Made by a program: the position numbers and the translations under genes | From: UBA2357 sp046295975 | GTDB lineage: Bacteria; Pseudomonadota; Gammaproteobacteria; Burkholderiales; Rhodocyclaceae | Reading direction: 5' to 3' | DNA length: 64,000 bases | Assembly: GCA_046295975.1 (NCBI GenBank) | Contig: JBKBMG010000029.1 | Coordinates: forward strand, 1 to 64,000 | Notes under the pieces: model-generated | What the model was told of the DNA's origin: nothing | What the model saw: only the letters and a program-made list of their open reading frames with translations | The model's database searches: none | In this document: positions 33,689 through 44,145 of the stretch, in pieces | Layout: each line of letters begins with the position of its first letter | Position numbering within the stretch: the first letter of the stretch is position 1

Positions 33689-34728
33689 ACCGACAGGCGC
33701 AGGACTTTCAGCGGCGGATTGTCATCGTAGCTCGGGAAGTCGCTCTCGGGGGCAATCCACTCCGCGGCTCTGATCGGGCGCCCCGCCTTGCGCGCGCTGC
33801 GCTCCAACTGGTCGAGCCAGGCTAGTCTGTCTACCTGGCCGGCGTTGTTGCAACAGAACAGCGTGCCACCTTCCTCGGTCGCCAGCAACGCCGGTTTGAA
33901 CAGCGCCGGATAGTCGTTCACCAGATCGACGACGCCGAATGTGCTTTTGGCGTGCCGGGGTGGGTCGAGAAAAACTACATCGAACTTTCGGGCGGCGAGC
34001 TTGGGGAAGTCAGGCAGTTTCTTCCGGCGAACGATCTGGCTCTGGCCCAGCCCGGCGTACTGCCGTGCGGCCGGGAAAAAGTCACTCTTGATGAAGCGGA
34101 CTGAAATCGGAATGCTGTTCAAGCCGGCGTTCTCCTTGCCGACGGCCAGTGCGGACTCGGAGAAGTCGATATTGATCACTTCGCGCGCGCCCGCGACCGC
34201 AGCGGCAATGCCGACACCACAGGTGTAGGCGAACAGATTGAGCAGGCTCTTGCCTTTCGCGTCCTGCATGACGCGTTTGCGTGCCGCCCTAAGGTCGAGA
34301 AACAGCCAGGGATCCTGTCCGGCATGGCGGGCGCGGAAGCGATAGTTGACTCCGCACTCGCTGAATGTGCGAGGCAACTCGGCGAGCTTCATGGTCTCGT
34401 CGGGGAGCGGATTCGAGATGCGCGAATTGCCGTCGCTGCGGTCGTTGTAGACGGCCAGCAGACCCGCCGGCCCAGCCTGGCCGTAGAACGCCTCGATTTC
34501 CGCCAGTTCGCCCGCTTCGAGCGTGCGGTGGAAGCTCTGAATCAGCAGCACTTCGCCGTAGCGGTCTATGGTCAACCCGGCACATCCCTCCGCACTGCCG
34601 TGGAAAAGGCGATACGCGGTCGTACCCTCGATGGCGCAATCGGCGAGCAGCGTCTTGCGGGCCTGGAGGGCGGCCAACAGGCGGTTGGACAGGGCGTCCG
34701 CGGCAGGGGGCTGGGCGATGGGGTTCAT
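33685..34728 (-). CDS. RlmI-like SAM-dependent RNA methyltransferase
   Basis: 347-residue class I methyltransferase. The N-terminal part lacks the PUA domain seen in full-length RlmI (about 390 residues), beginning almost directly with the linker region (YRLFHGSAEGCAGLTIDRYG). The SAM-binding motif appears as LLNLFAYTCGVGIAAAVAGA, with FDVVFLDPPRH providing the catalytic DPP motif. It probably methylates 23S rRNA cytosine. The ATG at 34728 overlaps the stop of the upstream 120-residue ORF (ATGA), so they are coupled. Confidence 0.85.
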   Translation of the reverse strand: MNPIAQPPAADALSNRLLAALQARKTLLADCAIEGTTAYRLFHGSAEGCAGLTIDRYGEVLLIQSFHRTLEAGELAEIEAFYGQAGPAGLLAVYNDRSDGNSRISNPLPDETMKLAELPRTFSECGVNYRFRARHAGQDPWLFLDLRAARKRVMQDAKGKSLLNLFAYTCGVGIAAAVAGAREVINIDFSESALAVGKENAGLNSIPISVRFIKSDFFPAARQYAGLGQSQIVRRKKLPDFPKLAARKFDVVFLDPPRHAKSTFGVVDLVNDYPALFKPALLATEEGGTLFCCNNAGQVDRLAWLDQLERSARKAGRPIRAAEWIAPESDFPSYDDNPPLKVLRLSV

Positions 34729-35087
34729 TCGTTGGGCGCGAAGCCGTAGTAGGAGCCGTAGGCCGACGGCGCCGGTGCGTAGGCGGCGACCTTGATCGCA
34801 TCTGCCAGCCTGACCTGATCGGTGAAAGCGTCGATTCCTCCGTCCTCGCCGAGGAAGCGTGCCTCGACTTCCTGATCGCTCAGGCCGTTGAGATTGAGGT
34901 TCTCGTTGAAACGCTCGGAGCGATACTCAAAAGCCATGTCGTGGGCGATGAACAGGGTGTGCGAACAAGCGGTGATGCGCGTCTCGTCGGCCGGGTCGGC
35001 GCCCATCACCCGGGTGCCGCAGAAGGGGCAATGCACCGGGGTGTAGTAGTGGGTCTTGAGTTCGGTTCGCTGGATGGCGATGGGCAT
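34725..35087 (-). CDS. Hypothetical protein with a CxxC motif, coupled to the methyltransferase
   Basis: 120 residues with a CPFC motif (residues 20-23, HCPFCGTRVMG) and a further cysteine C41, a pattern of zinc-binding small proteins. The remainder is acidic. It overlaps the methyltransferase start by 4 nt (ATGA). No family recognised. The 285 bp upstream of it contain two strong stem-loops, listed separately. Confidence 0.65.
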   Translation of the reverse strand: MPIAIQRTELKTHYYTPVHCPFCGTRVMGADPADETRITACSHTLFIAHDMAFEYRSERFNENLNLNGLSDQEVEARFLGEDGGIDAFTDQVRLADAIKVAAYAPAPSAYGSYYGFAPNE

Positions 35088-35296
35088 GATGTACTCCGTG
35101 TTGCGGTGGAACGACCGCCCTCCCGGCGATGATCAAGCCGTTCCGAGGGCGCGATGCCAGGCTGCCGGATGTTGCAATGGCCGGGCCGGCGCAGAGCACA
35201 TGGGCGCTTGCGCGGTGTCGTTCCAGGTTTGCTGGGTATCTTGGTGCTTGATCGGCAGTCGCCGATTCCGGCTGCTACGCCGGCAAGCGTGGCGCG

Positions 35297-35367
35297 GGTG
35301 GCGGCACCAAGCCGCCACCGGGCAAGACGCCTTTGGCGGCCTGTCGGGCCTGAGGCCGGCAGGCCGC
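35297..35367 (-). terminator. Two stem-loops downstream of the cold-shock gene
   Basis: A 9-bp stem GGTGGCGGC/GCCGCCACC (35297-35305, 35311-35319, 5-nt loop), and a longer one with outer arms GCGGCCTG/CAGGCCGC (35336-35343, 35360-35367) and inner GGCC/GGCC (35347-35350, 35354-35357). They lie within 76 nt past the csp stop. No T-run, so likely terminators or stabilising 3' structures. The rest of 35088-35372 holds nothing recognised. Confidence 0.5.
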
Positions 35368-35372
35368 TGCAA

Positions 35373-35576
35373 TCAGGCGATCTGGATGTTGCTGGCTTGC
35401 TTGCCCTTGGGGCCGTTCGTGACGTCGAACGTGACGCGCTGGCCTTCGGCGAGGCTTTTGAACCCTTGGGACTGAATCGCCGAGAAGTGTGCGAAGAGGT
35501 CTTCACTACCGTCGGTTGGGGTAATGAAGCCGAAGCCCTTGGCATCGTTGAACCATTTGACGCTACCTGTTGCCAT
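35373..35576 (-). CDS. Cold-shock domain protein
   Basis: 67-residue single CSD protein. The RNA-binding motifs KGFGFITP (RNP1) and DLFAHFSAI (RNP2) are intact, and the sequence from MATGSVKWFNDAKGFGF is typical of CspA/CspD-like proteins. The ATG at 35576 was taken because CCAGGAG lies 10 nt upstream, excluding 18 in-frame codons. A long AT-rich leader (about 35577-35700) with a short hairpin (AGGGG-AATAG-CCCCT on +, 35599-35613) precedes it, as in csp genes whose mRNAs are structured. It binds RNA/ssDNA and unwinds structure, at low temperature or constitutively. Confidence 0.95.
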   Translation of the reverse strand: MATGSVKWFNDAKGFGFITPTDGSEDLFAHFSAIQSQGFKSLAEGQRVTFDVTNGPKGKQASNIQIA

Positions 35577-35830
35577 TTCTTGAAACTCCTGGAAATAAAG
35601 GGGAATAGCCCCTGGTTGGGGCGAGATCAAGAAGGCGAGGTGAAAATGGGGAGTATCGCCGCAGGACTGCGGGCACTAATCCGACACGACAACTACACGA
35701 CCTGGATAACGCCACTGGTCAGGATACGCGCTGCAGGGCTGTATGGCAAACCGGGTGTCGGCGCACCCTGCGCAATGGACAAGTCGCTCGACGACCTTCC
35801 GCCTTCACTCGACGGAGCCCACGGCGGTAC

Positions 35831-36874
35831 TCAGTGTTCCCGGTAGCGACTTGGTGCGACGCCGGTCCATTCCCGAAAAGCCCGAGCGAAACTCTTTTCG
35901 CTGTCGAACCCGACTGCCGAGGCAATCTGCTTCACCGGCTTGCGGGTCTGCAGCAGCAGTTTGATCGCCTGTTCGCGGCGGACTTCGTTCTTCAGTTTCT
36001 GTAGCGACACACCTTCTTCTTTCAGCTGCCGGTGCAGGGTACGCACCGACACGTTCAACTGCGCGGCGACATCTTCGGCCGTATGGGCGAGGGCCGGCGT
36101 CGCCGACAGGATCTGGCTGACGCTGTGGATCAGCAGGCGGTCGCGGCGGTACTGGTGCACGGTGAGCGGCAGCGCACGCTGCAGCATGCTGCGCAGCGCG
36201 TTTTCGTCGCGACGCAGGGGCAGGGCGAGGTAGCGGGCGTCGAAGCTGAAGCCGGCGGCGTCGGCGTTGAAGCGCAGCGGACCGGGGAACAGGTAGGGGT
36301 AGGCGTCGGCGTGGGGGGGCGCGGGGAAGGGCAGGGTGGTCTCGGTCAGTGCAATGCGCGAGTCGATCAGCCAGCAGGCGTAGCCGAGCAGGTTGCGCAG
36401 CATGGACACCAGGCAGAACTCGCGAAACTCGGCGCGCAACCTGGCAGGGGGGGACGCCTCGGTGATGCGCACGGTGGCGAGGTTGCGGGTGTGGGTGAAT
36501 TCCAGGCAGAGGTCGTCGGTGAGCAGGCGGTGGTGGCGGCACCAGCGCTTCAGCGCCACTTCCAGTGTCGGCGAGGTGAGCGAGGCGCGCGCCAGCATGC
36601 CGTAGCTGCCCCATGGCAGGCGGCGCGAGAACCAGCCCAGCGCTTCATCGTCCAGCTCCTGCATGGCGAGCGCCGAGATGGTCTCCATCTGCGCTGCAGT
36701 GACGCGGGCGCCGGGGTCGGCAAGTGCCGCGTCCGGAATCTGTGCCTGACGCAGGGCATTGGCCGGATCCAGCCCTCGTGCGCGGTACCCGAGGACGATC
36801 GCGCGGATGAAGGCGATCGGGGTGGCCGCGCGGCCACGGGTAAGATCGGCGGGGCTGGGAAGAAGGGTTGTCAT
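35831..36874 (-). CDS. AraC-family transcriptional regulator
   Basis: 347 residues: an N-terminal Arabinose_bd-like effector domain (about 15-230) and a C-terminal double helix-turn-helix (about 250-345) with TAEDVAAQLNVSVRTLHRQLKEEGV and IASAVGFDSEKSFARAFREWTG, typical AraC. Divergent from the methylcrotonyl-CoA carboxylase genes across 172 bp, so it may control them in addition to LiuR. The 21-bp spaced direct repeats in that gap are candidate sites. Inducer unknown. Confidence 0.88.
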   Translation of the reverse strand: MTTLLPSPADLTRGRAATPIAFIRAIVLGYRARGLDPANALRQAQIPDAALADPGARVTAAQMETISALAMQELDDEALGWFSRRLPWGSYGMLARASLTSPTLEVALKRWCRHHRLLTDDLCLEFTHTRNLATVRITEASPPARLRAEFREFCLVSMLRNLLGYACWLIDSRIALTETTLPFPAPPHADAYPYLFPGPLRFNADAAGFSFDARYLALPLRRDENALRSMLQRALPLTVHQYRRDRLLIHSVSQILSATPALAHTAEDVAAQLNVSVRTLHRQLKEEGVSLQKLKNEVRREQAIKLLLQTRKPVKQIASAVGFDSEKSFARAFREWTGVAPSRYREH

Positions 36875-36896
36875 GATGTTGAATCCTGCGCATGCA

Positions 36897-36924
36897 TGGC
36901 AGGAATTGCAACCATGTTGGCAGG
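36897..36924 (+). promoter_or_regulatory. Direct repeats with 21-bp spacing, possible AraC operator
   Basis: TGGCAGG occurs at 36897-36903 and 36918-36924, exactly two helical turns apart, as expected for AraC half-sites. A possible -10, TATGAT, is at 37006-37011, 36 bp before mccB. Confidence 0.4.
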
Positions 36925-37046
36925 CGCGGGCCGGCGTTTGGGGCTAGGCTTTGTCGGAATCAGGTACGCGGCCTGCGGGCCCGGACGGTATTCGATGGCC
37001 GGGTCTATGATGGATCCCTGGCTACAAGGTAAAAGGACGAGGAGAC

Positions 37047-38654
<1,608 letters not shown>

Positions 38655-38670
38655 GCGGGAGGACGAGACG

Positions 38671-39459
38671 ATGTACGAGACCCTGGAGATCGAACGCAAC
38701 GGCGGTGTCGCCACGGTGTGGATGAACCGCCCGGACGTGCACAACGCCTTCAACGCACCGCTGATTGCTGACCTGACCGCCGCCTGCGCGCAGCTGGACG
38801 CCGACGAGGCGGTGCGCGTGGTGGTGCTGGCCGGCCGCGGCAAGAGCTTTTCCGCCGGGGCCGATCTGAACTGGATGAAGGCCGCCGGCGAGGCCAGCGA
38901 GGCCGACAACTTTGCCGACGCGATGCGCCTGGCGGGCATGCTGCGCACGCTGGCGGAAATGCGCAAGCCCACCATTGCGCGAGTGCATGGCGCGGCGCTG
39001 GGCGGGGGCATGGGGCTGGCGAGCGCCTGCGACATCTGCGTGGCGTCCGAGCGGGCGGTGTTCGCGACCTCAGAGGTGAAGTTCGGCATCATCCCTTCGG
39101 CAATCAGCCCGTACGTGCTCCGTGCCATCGGTGAACGCCAGGCCTATCGCTACTTCCAGACCGCGGAACGGATTTCCGCCGCGCGTGCGGGTGAGATCGG
39201 CCTGGCCCACGAGGTGGTGGCGCAGGAGGAATTGGACGCCAAGGTCGGCGAGATTGTCGCCGCGCTGCTGCAGGGCGGCCCCAAGTCCCAGGCCGCGGCC
39301 AAGGACTTGATCCGTGGCGTGGCCCACCGGCCGGTTGGCGATGCGGTGGTCGAGGATACGGCCCGGCGCATCGCAGCCCTGCGCGTCACCCCGGAGGCCC
39401 GTGAGGGCCTGGACGCATTCCTGTCCAAACGGCCCGCCGCATGGGTGCCGCAGGCGTGA
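38671..39459 (+). CDS. liuC: Methylglutaconyl-CoA hydratase (enoyl-CoA hydratase family)
   Basis: 262-residue crotonase-fold enzyme hydrating 3-methylglutaconyl-CoA to HMG-CoA. The oxyanion hole is seen as AGRGKSFSAGADLNWM and HGAALGGGMGLASACDICVA, and a catalytic glutamate region EVKFGIIPSAISPYV. It starts 16 bp after the carboxylase beta gene with GGGAGGA upstream of the ATG at 38671. Specificity comes from context between the two carboxylase subunits; sequence alone gives only the crotonase family. Confidence 0.92.
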   Translation: MYETLEIERNGGVATVWMNRPDVHNAFNAPLIADLTAACAQLDADEAVRVVVLAGRGKSFSAGADLNWMKAAGEASEADNFADAMRLAGMLRTLAEMRKPTIARVHGAALGGGMGLASACDICVASERAVFATSEVKFGIIPSAISPYVLRAIGERQAYRYFQTAERISAARAGEIGLAHEVVAQEELDAKVGEIVAALLQGGPKSQAAAKDLIRGVAHRPVGDAVVEDTARRIAALRVTPEAREGLDAFLSKRPAAWVPQA

Positions 39460-39538
39460 CGCCGTCGCGGGCGTAGCGGAGGCTTCGCACCGATCCCATC
39501 CCACATCCTTCACATGCTGAGGGCTGGAGACACAAGCA

Positions 39539-41569
39539 ATGTTCGAGAAAATCCTGATCGCGAATAGAGGCGAAATCGCCTGCCGCGTCATCAAGACCGC
39601 ACGCCGCATGGGCATCAAGACCGTGGCGGTGTATTCCGAAGCCGATGCCCATGCGCGCCACGTGCGCCTGGCCGACGAGGCGGTGCTGATCGGGCCGGCG
39701 GCGGTGCGCGAGAGCTATCTCGTGATCGACAAGATCATCGCCGCCGCGAAACAGACCGGCGCCCAGGCCATCCATCCTGGCTACGGCTTTCTGTCCGAGA
39801 ACGAGGATTTCTGCGACGCCTGCGAGCGTGCGGGCATCGTCTTCATCGGCCCGCCGGTGGCGGCCATCCGCGCCATGGGCTCGAAGTCCGAGGCCAAGAA
39901 ACTGATGGACGCGGCCGGTGTGCCGCTGACGCCGGGCTATCACGGCGACGACCAGAACCCCGAGCTGCTGCGCGGCGAGGCCGACCGCATCGGCTATCCG
40001 GTGCTGATCAAGGCGGCAGCGGGTGGTGGTGGCAAGGGCATGCGCCTGGTTGAGCGGGCCGAAGACTTCCTGGATGCGCTTGCCTCATGCAAGCGCGAGG
40101 CGGCTTCCTCGTTCGGCGATGAGCACGTGCTGGTCGAGAAATACATCACCCGGCCGCGCCACATCGAGATCCAGGTATTCGGCGACACGCATGGCAACGT
40201 GGTGTATCTGTTCGAGCGCGACTGCTCGGTACAGCGCCGCCACCAGAAGGTGCTGGAGGAGGCGCCTGCCCCCGGCATGACGCCTGTGCGCCGCGCGGCA
40301 ATGGGCAAGGCCGCGGTGGATGCGGCGAAAGCCGTGGGTTACGTGGGCGCCGGCACGGTTGAGTTCATCGCCAACCAGGACGGGTCGTTCTACTTCATGG
40401 AGATGAACACCCGGTTGCAGGTCGAGCACCCGGTGACCGAGATGATCACCGGTCAGGATTTGGTCGAATGGCAGTTGCGTGTGGCCTTCGGCGAACCCCT
40501 GCCGCTCGCCCAGGAGCAGTTGCAGATCCGTGGCCATGCGCTGGAAGCGCGCATCTACGCGGAAGACCCGGCCAAGGGCTTTCTGCCTTCCACCGGCACG
40601 CTGGTGCACCTCGCCCCTCCTGCGGAAGGTCTGCACGTGCGGGTGGATACCGGCGTCGAGGAAGGCGACGAGATCAGCCCGCACTACGATCCGATGATCG
40701 CCAAGCTCATCGTCTGGGACCAGAATCGCGACCGGGCGCTGGCGCGCATGCTGCAGGCCCTTGCCGAGTATCGCGTGGTCGGCGTGGCCAACAACATCGA
40801 GTTCCTGTCGCGGCTGACGGCTTGCCCGGCCTTTGCCAACGCCGATCTGGACACCGGCCTGATCGAGCGTGAAAAGACCTACCTGTTTCCAGAGGGCGTG
40901 GCGGTACCCGATCAGGTCTGGCTGGTTGCCGCACTCGCCGAGTTGCTGCGCGAGTCGCGGCGCGCCGAGGAAGCGGCACGCCGCAACCCTGAGCCGGCAT
41001 CGCCCTGGCATGCGCGCGACGGTTGGCGGCTGAACGCCACAGCCCGCCGCGACCTGATGCTGCGATTCGGCGATACCCAGCGCAGCGTGACCGTCGCCTA
41101 TCAGCGCGAAGCCTATCTGCTGACGCTGGAGGGCCGCCAGACCATGGCGCGCGGAGCGCTCGACGCACGTGGGCAACTGCGTGTGGAGCTGGACGGCAAT
41201 CGCATGGATGCCACCGTGGTCGCCGCCGGCGAGAAGCGCCATGTGTTCCTGAATGGCCGCACCTGGCCGCTTGCCAGCGTCGATCCGCTGCACCACGCGG
41301 GCGAAGGCGGGGGCGCAGAGGGCGGTCTGCTTGCGCCTATGCCGGGCAAGGTCATCGCCCTGCTGGCGCAGGAGGGTGCGCGCGTAGAGAAGGGCGCGCC
41401 GCTGTTGATCCTGGAGGCGATGAAGATGGAGCACACCATCACCGCCCCGACATCCGGCACGATCAAGGCCTTCCGCTTCGGCGTTGGCGATCAGGTGGGA
41501 GACGGGGCAGAGTTGGTGGAGTTGGAAAAATCGGAGAAGTCGGAGCAGTCGGAGCAGGAAGCCGGTTGA
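39539..41569 (+). CDS. liuD: 3-methylcrotonyl-CoA carboxylase alpha subunit (biotin carboxylase)
   Basis: 676-residue biotin-dependent subunit. Order: an N-terminal biotin carboxylase domain (about 1-450, with ATP-grasp KAAAGGGGKGMRLV and EVNTRLQVEHPVTEM-like MEMNTRLQVEHP), a middle linker, and a C-terminal biotin carrier domain whose biotinylated lysine is K629 in EAMKMEH. It carboxylates biotin with bicarbonate and ATP. Third gene of the operon, 79 bp after the hydratase. A lipoprotein gene lies convergent 19 bp beyond its stop. Confidence 0.97.
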   Translation: MFEKILIANRGEIACRVIKTARRMGIKTVAVYSEADAHARHVRLADEAVLIGPAAVRESYLVIDKIIAAAKQTGAQAIHPGYGFLSENEDFCDACERAGIVFIGPPVAAIRAMGSKSEAKKLMDAAGVPLTPGYHGDDQNPELLRGEADRIGYPVLIKAAAGGGGKGMRLVERAEDFLDALASCKREAASSFGDEHVLVEKYITRPRHIEIQVFGDTHGNVVYLFERDCSVQRRHQKVLEEAPAPGMTPVRRAAMGKAAVDAAKAVGYVGAGTVEFIANQDGSFYFMEMNTRLQVEHPVTEMITGQDLVEWQLRVAFGEPLPLAQEQLQIRGHALEARIYAEDPAKGFLPSTGTLVHLAPPAEGLHVRVDTGVEEGDEISPHYDPMIAKLIVWDQNRDRALARMLQALAEYRVVGVANNIEFLSRLTACPAFANADLDTGLIEREKTYLFPEGVAVPDQVWLVAALAELLRESRRAEEAARRNPEPASPWHARDGWRLNATARRDLMLRFGDTQRSVTVAYQREAYLLTLEGRQTMARGALDARGQLRVELDGNRMDATVVAAGEKRHVFLNGRTWPLASVDPLHHAGEGGGAEGGLLAPMPGKVIALLAQEGARVEKGAPLLILEAMKMEHTITAPTSGTIKAFRFGVGDQVGDGAELVELEKSEKSEQSEQEAG

Positions 41570-41588
41570 GTCGTGTCGGCGTCGGCGT

Positions 41589-42005
41589 CTATTTCACGAG
41601 CAGGTCGCTGCAGTCGTCGCAGGCGAAGTGCCATTCCCGCAGCGGCTCGCCAGCGCAACGGACGAAGCCGGTCGCGGCGGCGGTGATGCGCCAGTCGCAG
41701 GTCCGTCCTTCCGCTTCCAGCGTGCCTTCGACGAAGCAGGGCGCAGTCGGATAATTGTCCTCGACCTGGGCACGGCTCAACACGCGGGCGCGACGCAGGA
41801 AGGTGTGTGCATCGGAGTGCGTCAGCGCGACGTCCGCCGTCGTGCAGGCCTGCGGCTCAAGCGACTGGAAGTCCTTGACGAAAACGTGGGCGAAGTCGGG
41901 CAGCGAGCCGGTTTCGGGTGTGGTGGTGGCGCAGCTCACCAAAAGGAGCGCCGAGGTCGCAAACCAGACTCGGAATGGAGCGGGCTTCGGCGTCGTGGTC
42001 ACCAT
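41589..42005 (-). CDS. Small lipoprotein, possible immunity partner of the amidase
   Basis: 138 residues. A lipobox LLVSC places the lipidated cysteine at C25 after a hydrophobic signal segment (residues about 11-24). The mature part has cysteines at both ends, including CDDC. No family was recognised. Its ATG overlaps the amidase stop by 7 nt (ATGGTGA), so the two are co-translated. A periplasmic lipoprotein paired with a cytoplasmically made amidase fits an effector-immunity pair of type VI secretion; this is inference. Confidence 0.6.
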   Translation of the reverse strand: MVTTTPKPAPFRVWFATSALLLVSCATTTPETGSLPDFAHVFVKDFQSLEPQACTTADVALTHSDAHTFLRRARVLSRAQVEDNYPTAPCFVEGTLEAEGRTCDWRITAAATGFVRCAGEPLREWHFACDDCSDLLVK

Positions 42006-42601
42006 TTCGCTCCCGCGGCTTCGCCTGGGTTTTTGTAGGAGACCGTGGGGTGGCGGAACGTGTCGTCGGTGCCGATGGAGAAGTGGTCGTACAGTGCGTC
42101 AAGCAGCCAGCGCAGCGACGCGTTCTGCGCGAGTGTCACCGCTTCGTAGGTGGTGTCGTCAACATGACGCCCGACCAACTCGATGCCTAGTGAGTCACTG
42201 TTTACCGGAAAGCGTTCAGGATAGGATTTTTGGCGCTCGATGCGATCGATTTCGTTGATTCTGGCTGACCAGCCCAGCGCCTTGACCTTTGCAAGATTGG
42301 GATCAGCGCACGTTGAGGGCGTGATCTCCAGGCAGCGCGACTTGATCAGCCGTCCAACATGGTAGCAACGCTTGAGGACGCTCGCGGTCTGGTAGATTCG
42401 ACCGTCTTTGTCGATCAGGAAGTGAGCACCGTTGCCGCCCGATTGGTAAGCGTTGAAGGTGGACTGAGCGGTAGGTGAGTCTGTTTGATGCAAGACGATG
42501 GCGTGTACGGCATCAAGGCTACCGTGTTCAATCGAGCGGAACCGTCGAGGAAGGACGTGCGCGTGGTCGATCATTCCTTCTGAATCAACGGTAATCGTCA
42601 T
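41999..42601 (-). CDS. N-acetylmuramoyl-L-alanine amidase (PGRP/amidase_2 type)
   Basis: 200 residues without a signal peptide. The amidase_2 fold is seen in AVHAIVLHQTDSPTAQST (H38, zinc ligand), GGNGAHFLIDKDGRIYQTA, YHVG (H81) and HPTVSYKNPGEAAGAKW (H184), in which the usual aspartate of the KxDPG motif appears as asparagine (N191). It would cleave the amide between N-acetylmuramic acid and L-alanine in peptidoglycan. With no export signal it needs a secretion system (such as type VI) or lysis to reach its target. It is inserted against the strand between two liu genes. Confidence 0.85.
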   Translation of the reverse strand: MTITVDSEGMIDHAHVLPRRFRSIEHGSLDAVHAIVLHQTDSPTAQSTFNAYQSGGNGAHFLIDKDGRIYQTASVLKRCYHVGRLIKSRCLEITPSTCADPNLAKVKALGWSARINEIDRIERQKSYPERFPVNSDSLGIELVGRHVDDTTYEAVTLAQNASLRWLLDALYDHFSIGTDDTFRHPTVSYKNPGEAAGAKW

Positions 42602-42759
42602 TGTACGGTGCTCCGGTTAGAGTGGGAGGAGTCGATCCTGCCTTGGATGGGGAAGCTGACTAGCTGAACAGCATTTCGAATGATGCTAACCGGGTTCGGT
42701 GCGCGGTGCAACGATACCCGGCTGGGCGATTGTGTTGATACGTTACATGGGGAGGTCGT

Positions 42760-43689
42760 ATGGTCTTGCCAGCCGCAGTAAGAATCGTCGAAGTGGGGCC
42801 GCGCGACGGGTTGCAGAACGAGAAGCAGGTGGTGCCGGCCGACGTCAAGGTGGCGTTGATCGCGCGGCTGGGGGGGGCGGGGCTGAAGGCGATCGAGACC
42901 ACGTCCTTCGTCTCGCCCAAATGGGTGCCGCAGATGGGCGACAACACCGAAGTGCTGACGCGGGCGCTGGCGGCGCGGCGGCCGGGGGTGGCGTATCCGG
43001 TGCTCACACCCAACCTCAAGGGCTTCGAGGCGGCGCTGGCCGCCGGGGCGGAGGAAGTGGCGGTGTTCGGGGCGGCCTCGGAGTCGTTCAGCCAGAAGAA
43101 CATCAACTGCTCGATCGCCGAATCGCTGGACCGCTTCGTCCCGGTTGCCGAGGCGGCGCGGGCGGCAGGCGTCAAGATGCGGGGCTATGTCTCCTGCGTG
43201 CTCGGCTGCCCCTATGAGGGGGCGGTGGCGCCGGACAAGGTGGCCGAGGTGTCGGCGCGTTTGCTGGACATGGGGTGCTACGAGATTTCGCTTGGCGACA
43301 CCATTGGCGCGGGTACGCCACTGGCAACCCAGCGCATGCTGGAGGCCGTGATGCGACGCGTGCCGGTGGTGCAACTCGCCGGCCACTACCATGACACCTA
43401 TGGCATGGCCGCGGCCAACATATTCGCCTCTCTGCAGATGGGCGTCGCGGTCTATGACGCGTCGGTCGGCGGATTGGGTGGCTGTCCCTATGCGGCAGGG
43501 GCGTCCGGGAACGTCGCTACCGAGGATGTGGTCTGGCTGATGAACGGCTTGGGCATTGAAACCGGGGTGGATCTCGATAAACTCGTGGATATCGCCGCCT
43601 GGGTCAGCGCCGAACTCGGTCGCGAGCCGGCATCGCGTGTGGCGCGTGCGATACTTGCCAAGCGGGCCAAGGCCTGCGCCGGCGGGTAG
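42760..43689 (+). CDS. liuE: Hydroxymethylglutaryl-CoA lyase
   Basis: 309-residue TIM-barrel lyase cleaving HMG-CoA into acetyl-CoA and acetoacetate, the last liu step. Seen: EVGPRDGLQNE at the N-terminus, ETTSFVSPKWVPQMGD, and the HMG-CoA lyase signature ASVGGLGGCPYAAGASGN, which holds the catalytic cysteine. A metal-binding HYHDTYG motif is present. GGGAG lies before the ATG at 42760. It is separated from liuD by the amidase/lipoprotein pair on the other strand, so it has its own promoter. Confidence 0.96.
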   Translation: MVLPAAVRIVEVGPRDGLQNEKQVVPADVKVALIARLGGAGLKAIETTSFVSPKWVPQMGDNTEVLTRALAARRPGVAYPVLTPNLKGFEAALAAGAEEVAVFGAASESFSQKNINCSIAESLDRFVPVAEAARAAGVKMRGYVSCVLGCPYEGAVAPDKVAEVSARLLDMGCYEISLGDTIGAGTPLATQRMLEAVMRRVPVVQLAGHYHDTYGMAAANIFASLQMGVAVYDASVGGLGGCPYAAGASGNVATEDVVWLMNGLGIETGVDLDKLVDIAAWVSAELGREPASRVARAILAKRAKACAGG

Positions 43690-43941
43690 TGTTTCGCGCG
43701 CTGCGGGCGCCCTGGCCGATGTGTGAAATGCGGTCGCCGACGAAACGCGGCTGCTGAGGGAGCGCGGGTTCGTCGGACACCGGTTCGGACTGAACGAGGC
43801 TTGAAGCCCGATGGCCGGGACGCGGCCATGAAGCACGTGTCTCCGGCGCGTTCAGCGCGACCAGGTAGCTGCCGGATGTCGCGTGCCATCCCCGGACGCC
43901 GCGCATCCCCCCCAACCTCCCAACCCCGAGAGAAGAACCCG

Positions 43942-44145
43942 ATGGCTGTAACCTCCCCTTGCATCAACGTGTGTCGCATGAACCCCGCTACCGGCTTGTG
44001 CGAAGGCTGTCTGCGTACGCTGGACGAGATCCGTGCCTGGGGCGCGTCCGACGACGATGGTCGGTTGCGTATCCTGGCCGCGGTAAGCGCGCGGCGGGCC
44101 GATACCGGGGGCACCCAAGCCGCCACGGCTGAAGCGAGGGCATGA
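43942..44145 (+). CDS. DUF1289-family protein (first copy)
   Basis: 67 residues with the four-cysteine DUF1289 pattern: CINVCRM then LCEGCLRTLDEI (residues about 7-29), probably a small metal or Fe-S binding site. The C-terminal half is a low-complexity tail. The ATG at 43942 follows an AGAAG purine stretch. Its stop overlaps the next gene by 4 nt (ATGA). Family function unknown. The 252 bp upstream hold nothing recognised. Confidence 0.85.
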   Translation: MAVTSPCINVCRMNPATGLCEGCLRTLDEIRAWGASDDDGRLRILAAVSARRADTGGTQAATAEARA

